NCBI GenBank assembly: GCA_012798055.1
Contig: JAAZOA010000174.1
Location: 1-16,576 of the forward strand
Length of the DNA: 16,576 bases
Source: Syntrophomonadaceae bacterium
GTDB lineage: Bacteria > Bacillota > Syntrophomonadia > Syntrophomonadales > Syntrophomonadaceae
Direction of reading: 5' to 3'
Shown piece by piece: positions 6,338 to 13,215 of this stretch; the first letter of the stretch is position 1, and the number at the start of each line of letters is the position of its first letter. The position numbers and the translations under genes were made by a program. The notes under the pieces are model-generated. The model ran no database searches. It had not been told where the DNA came from and was given only the letters and a program-made list of their open reading frames with translations.

Positions 6338-6793
6338 ATGGGGGATCAAAATACCGTGCTTATCAAACACCTGGAAGATTTCAACTGGCAGGATGTAGAG
6401 GTACTGGAATACAAGGATTCGGGCAGCCATTACCAGAGCATCACCCGACGGGTCCTATGCGAGGGAATGGCCGATGTACCCTGTCAGCTCCGCTACTTCG
6501 AGATAGCCCCGGAAGGTCATTCCACCCTGGAACGTCATGAACATGCCCACCTGGTTGTGGTTTTCCGCGGCCGGGGACAGGCACTGCTCGGCAACCGCGT
6601 CCATGAAATTGGGGAGCGGGATGTGGTGACTATTCCTGCCCATAACTGGCATCAATTCAGGGCTAACCGCGGGGAAACCTTGGGTTTCTTGTGCCTGGTC
6701 AATGTGGAACGGGACCGGCCGGTGCTGCCCACGGATGAGGACTTGATCAGGCTGCGCCAGGACCCTTCCATAGCTGCATTCATCAGGATATGA
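6338..6793 (+). CDS. Single-domain cupin, possible methylthio-xylulose-phosphate lyase partner of the RLP
   Basis: The product has 151 residues with one cupin barrel. Metal-binding motif 1 is HSTLERHEHAHLVVVFRGRG (residues 61-80), with H67, H69 and perhaps H71 as ligands; the usual Glu ligand position holds Val. Motif 2 is PAHNWHQFRAN, with H105. The C-terminus FLCLVNVERDRPVLP and AAFIRI is typical of small cupins found beside RuBisCO-like genes. In Rhodospirillum rubrum a cupin next to the RLP acts as 1-methylthio-D-xylulose-5-phosphate methylsulfurylase, releasing methanethiol. By context this gene may do the same, but that is inference. It lacks a clear ribosome site at ATG 6338, and a 6-codon minicistron ends directly before it. 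It lies 32 nt before the RLP gene and is almost surely co-transcribed with it. Confidence 0.78.
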   Translation: MGDQNTVLIKHLEDFNWQDVEVLEYKDSGSHYQSITRRVLCEGMADVPCQLRYFEIAPEGHSTLERHEHAHLVVVFRGRGQALLGNRVHEIGERDVVTIPAHNWHQFRANRGETLGFLCLVNVERDRPVLPTDEDLIRLRQDPSIAAFIRI

Positions 6794-6825
6794 GCCATCA
6801 GCCCGTCAAGGGGGAGGTATAGTCA

Positions 6826-7941
6826 ATGGAGCGATTCAGAGTTACCTATCGTATAACCGGGAATGAGGAGGAGGCCTATGCCAGGGCGGAGGACATCTGC
6901 CTGGAGCAGACCGTGGAGTTCCCCCTGGAACTTGTCCCAGCCGGCCTGATCCGAGACCACCTGGTTGGGAAAATCGCCGCTTTCAGCCCTGATGGACCAG
7001 GCTTTTACCAGGCTGTGATCGAATATGCGGCATCGGCTGCTGCCGGAGAGCTCACCCAGCTTTTCAATGTTATTTTCGGCAATATAAGCATTAAACCGGG
7101 AATCCGGGTCCAAGCCGTGCACCTGTCCGAATCTTTGCTGGATGGCTTCAAAGGTCCCCGCTTTGGCCGGGAGGGTCTGCGCCGCCTGGTTGAGGTCCCC
7201 CGGCGACCGCTGTTATTTTCAGCCCTTAAGCCCATGGGCTTAAGCAGTCGGCAACTGGCGGACCTGGCCTACCTTTTTGCCCTGAGCGGTATCGATATCA
7301 TCAAAGACGACCATGGCCTGACCAACCAGGTCTACGCCCCCTTCGAGGAACGGATCAGCCTCTGCGCAGAGGCAGTGGACCGGGCCAATCGCGAGACCGG
7401 TCAACACTCGGTCTACGTAGCCAATGTGACCGCTCCCCACGATAAAATAATCTCCCGGGCCAGGTTCGCCAAGGAGCACGGCTCCGGGGGACTACTGCTG
7501 GCGCCCGGCCTGGCCGGTTTTGATGCAATGCGACGGGTGGCTGAGGATGACAGCATCGCTCTGCCGATATTCAGTCATCCCGCATTTTTGGGCAGCTACG
7601 TGCTTGATCCTGCCAGCGGAATATCCCATTACGCCCTGTTCGGTCAACTCACCCGCCTGGCCGGAGGAGACGGGACGATCTACCCCAATTTCGGAGGGCG
7701 CTTTTCCTTTAGCCGGGAGGAATGCCAGAGCATCGTCCAGGGGGCGGCAGTGCCCATGGGCCACCTGAAGCCTATCTTCCCCTGTCCCGGCGGAGGCATG
7801 AGCATGGAAAATATCCCGGAGATGATCGAAGTCTACGGGCGGGAGGTGGTGTTCCTAATGGGTGGAGGCTTGTTCAAACACGGTCCCGACCTGGTAGAGA
7901 ACTGCCGCTACTTTCGGAGTCTGGTGGAAGGACTGGCCTGA
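6826..7941 (+). CDS. RuBisCO-like protein (form IV), isomerase/enolase-type
   Basis: This 371-residue member of the RuBisCO large-subunit superfamily is not a carboxylase. It keeps K135 (equivalent to RuBisCO K175, in ALKPMG), K160 and D162 (equivalent to the carbamylated K201 and D203, in GIDIIKDDHG), H251 (H294, in HPAFLGS), and the phosphate-binding CPGGGMSMEN and FLMGGGLF loops. K177 is replaced by Met137, E204 by His163, and the loop-6 lysine region reads FGGRFSFS. The KDDH signature and the cupin neighbour point to the R. rubrum-like (DeepYkr) group, whose characterised member isomerises 5-methylthio-D-ribulose-1-phosphate. The classical DK-MTP-1-P enolase MtnW is less likely because no other mtn genes are adjacent. 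GGGGGAGGT precedes ATG 6826. The stop codon lies in a terminator loop. Confidence 0.9.
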   Translation: MERFRVTYRITGNEEEAYARAEDICLEQTVEFPLELVPAGLIRDHLVGKIAAFSPDGPGFYQAVIEYAASAAAGELTQLFNVIFGNISIKPGIRVQAVHLSESLLDGFKGPRFGREGLRRLVEVPRRPLLFSALKPMGLSSRQLADLAYLFALSGIDIIKDDHGLTNQVYAPFEERISLCAEAVDRANRETGQHSVYVANVTAPHDKIISRARFAKEHGSGGLLLAPGLAGFDAMRRVAEDDSIALPIFSHPAFLGSYVLDPASGISHYALFGQLTRLAGGDGTIYPNFGGRFSFSREECQSIVQGAAVPMGHLKPIFPCPGGGMSMENIPEMIEVYGREVVFLMGGGLFKHGPDLVENCRYFRSLVEGLA

Positions 7942-7960
7942 ACAAGCCAGTCTATTTTTT
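7931..7960 (+). terminator. Rho-independent terminator overlapping the RLP stop codon
   Basis: GACTGGC (7931-7937) pairs with GCCAGTC (7946-7952). The 8-nt loop contains the RLP TGA at 7939-7941, and TATTTTTT follows. The T run also forms the last codons of the convergent gene. It works only for the plus strand, because no U run follows the stem on the minus strand. Confidence 0.75.
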
Positions 7961-8557
7961 ATACCAGGGGGTGAAGTCCGGTTCGGGCTCCTTTTCCCCG
8001 GGGAAGACAAACCATAATCCGGCCCAGGTCAATAGCAACAGGGCCAGCGAGGTGCCAAAAAGCCGCAAGTGCATACCCCTGAGAAAATCAGCCTCGAGCT
8101 GGCTGAAATAATAGGGCCCATAATAGCCTATCTCGACTGTGCCGACCAGAGCCGATCCGGAGATCAGCGGATAGGGCTGGACTACGTAGGCCCCTTCAAC
8201 AGGCGTGAGTTCCTGGTGGTGTGTGATCATCTGCTCACACAGCCAGTTGTTATACAAGCGTGCATCCCAGAGGACATTCCCCTCTGGACCCACTATTTTG
8301 ATGATCATACCTCCATGCAGGGAATTGATACCGATGGCACCCAGGGCCCGGCTGTCCCACCCCTGGGACTGGTTGTACTGTTGGCTTAAGAGGCTGGCCA
8401 GTTCTGAACGCTGGGCCTGCTGCTGTTTAAGCATATATGCTCCGAATTGTCCGCTTAAACACATGCTTGCGGCAATGCTCATGATAAAAACGACCACCAG
8501 GGCCAAGCCACCATAGGAAAGCACCCGCCGGTCCCTGTACAAGTCTTTAATTTCCAA
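7952..8557 (-). CDS. Two-TM extracytoplasmic sensor-domain protein, resembling a histidine kinase without its kinase
   Basis: The product has 201 residues: a short basic N-terminus, a first membrane segment at about 13-34, an outside domain of about 130 residues, a second membrane segment at about 165-185, then only 16 cytoplasmic residues. The outside domain contains IIKIVGPEGNVLWDA and ALVGTVEIGYYGPYYFSQLEADF. This layout and wording recall the periplasmic sensor of Firmicute two-component kinases just before TM2, but there is no HAMP, phosphoacceptor or ATPase domain. The convergent RLP gene begins 10 bp beyond the stop, so the kinase part is not merely frameshifted. The start is TTG at 8557 after GGGAGTG. 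It may be a relic, or a stand-alone sensor or membrane modulator. The gene family is not firmly recognised. Confidence 0.65.
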   Translation of the reverse strand: MEIKDLYRDRRVLSYGGLALVVVFIMSIAASMCLSGQFGAYMLKQQQAQRSELASLLSQQYNQSQGWDSRALGAIGINSLHGGMIIKIVGPEGNVLWDARLYNNWLCEQMITHHQELTPVEGAYVVQPYPLISGSALVGTVEIGYYGPYYFSQLEADFLRGMHLRLFGTSLALLLLTWAGLWFVFPGEKEPEPDFTPWYKK

Positions 8558-8589
8558 GGATCTTCACTCCCAGTCCGCCATTTATTCAT

Positions 8590-8632
8590 AATCATAAACA
8601 TAAAGACCCAGGTTGACTAGTAGCCTGGGTCT
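8590..8632 (-). terminator. Hairpin terminator after fixCX
   Basis: AGACCCAGG (8604-8612) pairs perfectly with CCTGGGTCT (8624-8632) around an 11-nt loop. On the minus strand the stem is followed by TTATGTTTATG, a moderately U-rich tail. It lies about 40 nt after the fixX stop. Confidence 0.6.
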
Positions 8633-8672
8633 CATTTTCGTCCGACGTTCAGTTTTCATATATCGGCTGGTT

Positions 8673-8957
8673 CTAACCGAAGCGAAATTGAACCCCGGTG
8701 CCGCCGACCGGGTATTGCCAGTCCAGAACCTCGGAGCCGCAAGCCAGCAGGCAGGTACCGCATTCCAGGCAGCCATCGATGGAGATCTCCACCTCTCCGG
8801 CATCATTCTCATCATACAGGCCTGCCGGGCACACCAGGATTGCTTTTTTTAACCGCGGATCCTTTTCCATCCCGGTTTTGATCAATATATGCGGCCGGGC
8901 ATAGGCTTTGAATACGTCCAAGCCGAGCTTGGCCTTGAGTCCTAAAGGCTCGCTCAT
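8673..8957 (-). CDS. fixX: Ferredoxin-like protein FixX
   Basis: This 94-residue partner of FixC carries the iron-sulfur part of an ETF:quinone oxidoreductase-like complex. It shows CPAGLY followed by CLECGTCLLAC, the cluster-binding cysteine set of FixX and of the ETF-QO C-terminal domain, and ends with the family-typical WQYPVGGTGVQFRFG. The start is the ATG at 8955-8957, which overlaps the fixC TGA as ATGA. A longer open frame exists upstream, but it only re-reads the end of fixC in another frame. Overlap and order show tight translational coupling to fixC. It is expected at the inner face of the membrane, moving electrons between ETF and quinone. Confidence 0.93.
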   Translation of the reverse strand: MSEPLGLKAKLGLDVFKAYARPHILIKTGMEKDPRLKKAILVCPAGLYDENDAGEVEISIDGCLECGTCLLACGSEVLDWQYPVGGTGVQFRFG

Positions 8958-10240
8958 ATCTTCATCATCCTCCTCCCCAACTTGATCAGCCCCCATATCT
9001 CGCCCATGGTCAGGTGATTGCGCAGGGTCGGGTAGATCCTTTCTTTGGGTCCCGGTCCAACCGCATACAGGTCGCGCAACAAATCGCCGGCCAGTTCCGG
9101 GATATGATTGAACAAGGGCGGATATTCCAATACGTCCAGGGATTCCTTGAAATTGCGGAAATCCTTCATGACGAAGCTTTCCTCCAGGATTTGCTGGTAT
9201 ACCTGCAGGCCGGCGGAGGTGAAATCGCCCTTTTCCCTGGCCCTGATTACTGCCTGAGCCGCATAATAGCCGGAAGCTAGGGCATATTCCATACCCCTCA
9301 CGGTAACCCCGATATTCATGGAGAATCCGGCTGCGTCACCGACCACCAGAATACCGTCTCCATAAAGGCGGCCCATGGATTTCAGACCGCCTTCGGGGAT
9401 GACATGGGCTGAATACTCCACGGTCTCTCCGCCGCGGATCAGCCTGGCAATCTCCGGGCGCAGTTTGAACTCATCCAGCAGCTGGGGAGCCGGAATGGCA
9501 GGAGCTGCGTTCATGAGGTCGCTGATGCCCACTACAATCCCCAGGGACAAGCTGGTCTTATTGGTATAGAGGAAGCCCCCGCCGAATTTGCCTTTGGTTA
9601 CCTCCCCCATGAACAAACGGGCTGCTCCTTCGTCGCCTTCAAGCCCGAAGCGGTCTTCGATGATGCCCCGGTCCAGTTCAATGACTTCTTTGAATCCTAC
9701 CGCGAAATGCTTGGGATCCTGGTCTTTGCGAAGCCCGGCCATAGCCGCCGTGAAGGACAAAACCCCGTCGGCGGCAATGACTACATCGGCGCCCAGTTCA
9801 TCCCCACCGGCCCGGACTCCAATCACTCTGCCATTTTCCAGGATAAGCTCGTCCACCCGGCTCTTGTTGATAAGCATGGCACCCTTTTTTTCAGCCTGCT
9901 GCGCGAGCCATCGGTCGAATTTGGCTCTTAAGATGCTGAAGCTTGGAAAAGGCGGCTGGGTGAGTTCAGAACCGGCATAACTCATAGTGACCGAACGTTC
10001 CCTGGCCATCAGGGCCACCTCTTCACGGACTATGTGACGTTCAAGGGGAGCCTTGTCCCAGAGGCCGGGGAACAGCTCCCGCACCGGATGTAGATACAAA
10101 CGTCCGCCGGTCACATTCTTGGCCCCCGGATAATCACCTTTTTCCAGGACCAGGACTTCAAGGTTCTCCTGGGCCAGGGTATAGGCAGCAGCCAGGCCTG
10201 CCAGCCCAGCTCCCACCACTATCACATCAAATTTTTCCAA
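8954..10240 (-). CDS. fixC: FixC, FAD-dependent ETF:quinone oxidoreductase-like protein
   Basis: This 428-residue flavoprotein of the geranylgeranyl-reductase/ETF-QO superfamily works with FixX to exchange electrons between ETF (FixAB/EtfBA) and quinone. It has the dinucleotide-binding GAGLAGLAAA at residues 10-19, YPGAKNVTGGRLYLHP, VIAADGVLS, and the second FAD motif GDAAGFSMN. It lacks the 4Fe-4S domain of full-length ETF-QO, which is supplied by fixX. The start is TTG at 10238-10240, preceded by AAGGGGGG. It lies 77 nt after the marR stop on the same strand, so the two may be co-transcribed. The etf genes of the acyl-CoA cluster lie about 3 kb upstream and are the likely partner. FixABCX complexes can be bifurcating, but FixC alone does not prove that here. 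Confidence 0.93.
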   Translation of the reverse strand: MEKFDVIVVGAGLAGLAAAYTLAQENLEVLVLEKGDYPGAKNVTGGRLYLHPVRELFPGLWDKAPLERHIVREEVALMARERSVTMSYAGSELTQPPFPSFSILRAKFDRWLAQQAEKKGAMLINKSRVDELILENGRVIGVRAGGDELGADVVIAADGVLSFTAAMAGLRKDQDPKHFAVGFKEVIELDRGIIEDRFGLEGDEGAARLFMGEVTKGKFGGGFLYTNKTSLSLGIVVGISDLMNAAPAIPAPQLLDEFKLRPEIARLIRGGETVEYSAHVIPEGGLKSMGRLYGDGILVVGDAAGFSMNIGVTVRGMEYALASGYYAAQAVIRAREKGDFTSAGLQVYQQILEESFVMKDFRNFKESLDVLEYPPLFNHIPELAGDLLRDLYAVGPGPKERIYPTLRNHLTMGEIWGLIKLGRRMMKI

Positions 10241-10317
10241 AGGTTTTCCCCCCTTTTGTCAGGGATTTGACCCCTGCCCTGCACAGGCAGGGATGATCAC
10301 TTAATCCCGACTCTTAA

Positions 10318-10755
10318 TCACTCCACTGCCTTGTTGACCTGCTTGTCCAGCAAATTCAGTGAGTGTTGAAATATCCCGGCTATTTCCGGTTCTACCATGC
10401 TCCGGATGTATTGGTTGAATTCTTCGGCCATGGGCACCAGCCGCTCGTTGGCCAGCTGGAGGCCTTTATCGGTCAGAAATACCCTGGTCCCCCGCCGATC
10501 TTCCGGATCATTCCGGCGTTCCACAATATCCTCTTTCTCCAACCGATCGATCAAACCGGTAACCGCTGAACTGTCCAGCTCTATCCGGGCTGCGATATCC
10601 TTGACGCTGGCACCCGCATAATTGTTTACATCCAAGATAACAAAAGACTGGGGTGCTGTAACCCCGACCTCGGTCAGCCTGGCGTTATAAAGACGGCTTA
10701 CCTTGCGCGACAAGGCGTTCAGGCGAAAGCACCAGTAGGATGTAAAATCCACCAT
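10318..10755 (-). CDS. MarR-family transcriptional regulator
   Basis: This 145-residue winged-helix repressor carries the classic MarR DNA-binding core. The helix-turn-helix is near residues 51-76 (VKDIAARIELDSSAVTGLIDRLEKE) and the wing RRNDPEDRRGTRVFLT near 80-95 includes the conserved D-x-R-R. N- and C-terminal helices form the dimer interface. ATG 10755 follows GAGGTG with 8-nt spacing; a GTG three codons upstream overlaps the ribosome site and is less likely. It sits between the CoA-transferase and fixC genes on their strand. An inverted repeat just upstream of its start suggests autoregulation. MarR proteins in such places often sense CoA thioesters or aromatic acids; its ligand is unknown. 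Confidence 0.92.
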   Translation of the reverse strand: MVDFTSYWCFRLNALSRKVSRLYNARLTEVGVTAPQSFVILDVNNYAGASVKDIAARIELDSSAVTGLIDRLEKEDIVERRNDPEDRRGTRVFLTDKGLQLANERLVPMAEEFNQYIRSMVEPEIAGIFQHSLNLLDKQVNKAVE

Positions 10756-10778
10756 ATCAAACACACCTCAACAAAATG

Positions 10779-10794
10779 TATTACCTTTGTAATA
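10779..10794. promoter_or_regulatory. MarR operator-like palindrome upstream of marR
   Basis: TATTAC and GTAATA are perfect 6-bp arms around CTTT, 24 nt upstream of the marR ATG. The palindrome overlaps an AT-rich TATATATTAC stretch on the minus strand that could serve as the -10 box. The size and position fit a MarR autoregulation site. Confidence 0.55.
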
Positions 10795-10859
10795 TATAAG
10801 TATCACCTTAGCTAAAACCCTTTATCATTTAAAACCATGCGGAGGACCGTGTCAAGGAA

Positions 10860-10916
10860 CAAGGCGGCCGCCTTCGGCTGCTTCAGAATGCCGGCAACAT
10901 TTCCGGCGCCGCCTTG
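10860..10916. repeat. Nested inverted repeat, predicted three-way-junction fold
   Basis: Outer arms CAAGGCGGC (10860-10868) and GCCGCCTTG (10908-10916) are perfect complements over 9 bp. Between them lie two further hairpins, GCCG-CCTT-CGGC near 10867-10878 and GCCGG-(8 nt)-CCGGC at 10890-10907. It lies between the end of the CoA-transferase gene and the marR promoter. It may be a transcript-end or processing structure, or a small repeat-type element. No run of T follows it on either strand. Confidence 0.45.
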
Positions 10917-10975
10917 CAGCCAATTACTGCAGCTGAGCCAGCCGTCAAATCCCCACGAGCCGGGATATCAACCGG

Positions 10976-12331
10976 CTATTTCGAAGGATAAGGGTAAAAA
11001 TTCTTGTTCAGGCTGGCCTTGAGCTCTCCCCTCAGGTCGGGATGAGCGATGGAGATCAATTCCAGGGCCCTCTCGCGCCTGCTCTTGTATCTCAACCTGG
11101 CTATGCCGAATTCGGTGATGACATAATCGGTTATGGTCCGGGGCACACTGATCGGTGTACCGGGCGGCAGTTCCGGAACAATCGAGGAAACCAGTTCCCC
11201 CTTGTTGTTCTTCTGGGTGGATGACAGCATGTTGATGGGCTTCCCGCCCGGAGACCAGGTGGCGCCCAGGAGGAAGTCCAATTGACCGCCAACCCCGCTT
11301 ATCATCCGGTGCCCCACCCCCTCGCAGGTGCTGTTCCCCGTCAAATCCATCATTATGGATGTGTTCATAGCGATAACATTGGGATGTTGGGCGATAAAGC
11401 GAGGGTCATTGGTGAAAGATCCCGGGAAAATCTGGCAGGCAGGATTTTCAGTGCAGTAATCATACAGGGGCTTATCACCTGCTATGAATGAGGCTACACT
11501 GATCCCTTTGTATATGGGCTTCCTGGTATTTGTGACGATTCCCGCTTCCACCAACTGGGGCAGGGCGAGAGGAAGCATTTCCGTGAGGATACCCAGGTCC
11601 TGCTTGCCTTTGAGACCTGCTGCGACTGTTTCGGAGATGCCGCCCAATCCCATCTGGATAGTATCGCCGTCATTGATCAGTTCCAGGACATATTCCCCTA
11701 TCCTCTGCTCGATTTCAGTGGCCTGTCCCCGGCCGAAAGCCGGAATGGGGGCTGATCTGGGGATCAGATAGTCGAATTCATTTACGTGCATCCAGTTGTC
11801 CCCATATACTACGGGCATCTGGTCGTTGACCTCAGCGATTACGGTTCTGAGCTTGCCCCTGGCCCTTCCTGACCTGATCGCTTCCGCAGTGTAGAAACAT
11901 GTCGGGCCCAGATTGCACCAGCCGTGCCGGTTGGGGGGAGCGACCATCAAGGTATAGATATCCGCCCTCTCCCCGTATTTATCAGCGGCATCCGAGGTCT
12001 GAGCCGGGTAGAAATCCGAAAGGTTGGCGGCGTACATCTTGCGGACAGTCGCCACGGCGAAAATAGGGGCATGCTGGATATGGCCCTCCAACTGCTTCAT
12101 AAACTCGGGATTCAGAAACCGGGAGGGATATACGTTAAGGCTGTCACTGATAATCACGCCTTCCAGTTCTTCCCACCGGTCGAGAATCGGCTCGATCAGG
12201 TCGTTGGACATGGACCCGTTGGACAGGGAAGTGGCGATAAAATCTCCGGATTGGACCAGCCGGGCGGCATCTTGGTAAGATATCAGTTTGTCCTGATAGG
12301 TTTGTTTCCAATCGTTTGTGGTCACAGTCAT
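10976..12331 (-). CDS. CoA-transferase of the 4-hydroxybutyrate/acetyl-CoA hydrolase family
   Basis: This 451-residue family I CoA-transferase likely moves CoA between acetyl-CoA (or another acyl-CoA) and a carboxylic acid to activate the pathway substrate. The N-terminus has KLISYQDAARLVQSGD. The central IQMGLGGI (225-232) is followed by LGILTEM, with the candidate catalytic Glu at 251. The C-terminal domain has GVGGQLDFLLGATWSPGGK and the family-typical VITEFGIARLRYKSRRERA. AAGGGGGAG abuts the ATG at 12331; the GTG two codons later has better spacing (6 nt) and may be the true start. It begins 11 nt after the crotonase gene, so they are in one operon. Acetyl-CoA hydrolase activity is an alternative. 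The acid substrate cannot be read from sequence. Confidence 0.9.
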   Translation of the reverse strand: MTVTTNDWKQTYQDKLISYQDAARLVQSGDFIATSLSNGSMSNDLIEPILDRWEELEGVIISDSLNVYPSRFLNPEFMKQLEGHIQHAPIFAVATVRKMYAANLSDFYPAQTSDAADKYGERADIYTLMVAPPNRHGWCNLGPTCFYTAEAIRSGRARGKLRTVIAEVNDQMPVVYGDNWMHVNEFDYLIPRSAPIPAFGRGQATEIEQRIGEYVLELINDGDTIQMGLGGISETVAAGLKGKQDLGILTEMLPLALPQLVEAGIVTNTRKPIYKGISVASFIAGDKPLYDYCTENPACQIFPGSFTNDPRFIAQHPNVIAMNTSIMMDLTGNSTCEGVGHRMISGVGGQLDFLLGATWSPGGKPINMLSSTQKNNKGELVSSIVPELPPGTPISVPRTITDYVITEFGIARLRYKSRRERALELISIAHPDLRGELKASLNKNFYPYPSK

Positions 12332-12342
12332 CTCCCCCTTCT

Positions 12343-13137
12343 CTATTTGCCCGTAAATTCGGGTTTCTTCTTCTGGCCGGTAAATACGGCTACTCCCTCT
12401 TTATAGTCATCAGTCAATGAACAGGCCATGACCCCGTCTCTCTCCAACTCCAGTTGCCCTTCCAGGAACGGGAGCAGGCATCTGTTCAGCAATGCTTTGG
12501 ACCAGGCATAGGCCTGGGTAGGCCCATTGGCCAGGCGGGCGGCCAGCTTGGCGGTTGCAGCAGCCAGTTCATCCGGAGCCACCACCTTGTTCACCAATCC
12601 CCATTCCAGGGCTTTGCCGGCAGGGATGACCTCGTCCAGGAAAGCCAGCTCACTGGCTCGTCCCAGCCCTATTATCACCGGCACCATCTGGCTGTAACCG
12701 CAGTCCTTGCATATTCCTACACCGGTATAGGCTTGTTTGAATATTACTTCGGAGTGGCAGATGCGCAGGTCACATGCGGCTGCAAAACTAAGGCCTGCCC
12801 CGACACACATCCCGTTGACGCTGGCGATTATGGGTTTGGGGAGCTTGCGCATATCGGCGATTAAGCGGGCGGCGGGAACGGTCAGGTCTCTGAAGAAAGC
12901 CTGCAGATCACCGTCTCCGTATTTGGCTGCCGAAGCGATGTCCCCGCCGAAACAAAAGGCCTTTTCTCCGGCTCCGGTCAGAACAATGGCCCGGATGTCC
13001 GGATCATAGCACTGTTGGAAGGCCCAAACCAGCCCGTGCATCATGTCTGCATCCAGGGCATTGTTGAATTTGGGCCGGTTCATGGTGATGGTGGCTATCC
13101 CATTTTCTTTATTTAAAAGTACCGCATCATTGAACAT
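12343..13137 (-). CDS. Enoyl-CoA hydratase/isomerase (crotonase) family protein
   Basis: This 264-residue crotonase-fold protein acts on an enoyl-CoA, as hydratase or double-bond isomerase. The oxyanion-hole segments are AFCFGGDI (residues 60-67) and NGMCVGAGLS (108-117). The catalytic region reads FKQAYTGVGICKDCGYSQMVP. It has Asp145 where PaaG-type isomerases carry their Asp, and lacks the PE Glu of classical hydratases. The Lys-Cys flanks are unusual, so isomerase or another specialised reaction is at least as likely as hydration. The start ATG 13137 follows TTAGGAGG with good spacing. It lies 78 nt after etfA and just before the CoA-transferase gene. Confidence 0.9.
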   Translation of the reverse strand: MFNDAVLLNKENGIATITMNRPKFNNALDADMMHGLVWAFQQCYDPDIRAIVLTGAGEKAFCFGGDIASAAKYGDGDLQAFFRDLTVPAARLIADMRKLPKPIIASVNGMCVGAGLSFAAACDLRICHSEVIFKQAYTGVGICKDCGYSQMVPVIIGLGRASELAFLDEVIPAGKALEWGLVNKVVAPDELAAATAKLAARLANGPTQAYAWSKALLNRCLLPFLEGQLELERDGVMACSLTDDYKEGVAVFTGQKKKPEFTGK

Positions 13138-13215
13138 CGATCCTAACCTCCTAACAAATATTTGACAATCTTCATTGAATCAGCTGTCTCCCATACTTCA
13201 CCGCCGCTATGCCCC

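Noticed and set aside
6826..7941. Calling the RLP a CO2-fixing RuBisCO
   Set aside because: The equivalents of K177 and E204 are Met and His, and loop 6 lacks the canonical GKLEG motif, so carboxylation is not expected. No phosphoribulokinase is nearby.
10277..10292. CCCTGC-ACAG-GCAGGG hairpin between marR and fixC as a terminator
   Set aside because: The stem is only 6 bp and no T run follows on the minus strand, so marR and fixC may still be co-transcribed.
10955..10980. AGCCGG/CCGGCT hairpin at the end of the CoA-transferase gene as a terminator
   Set aside because: It is a 6-bp stem followed by CGTGGGG with no T run.
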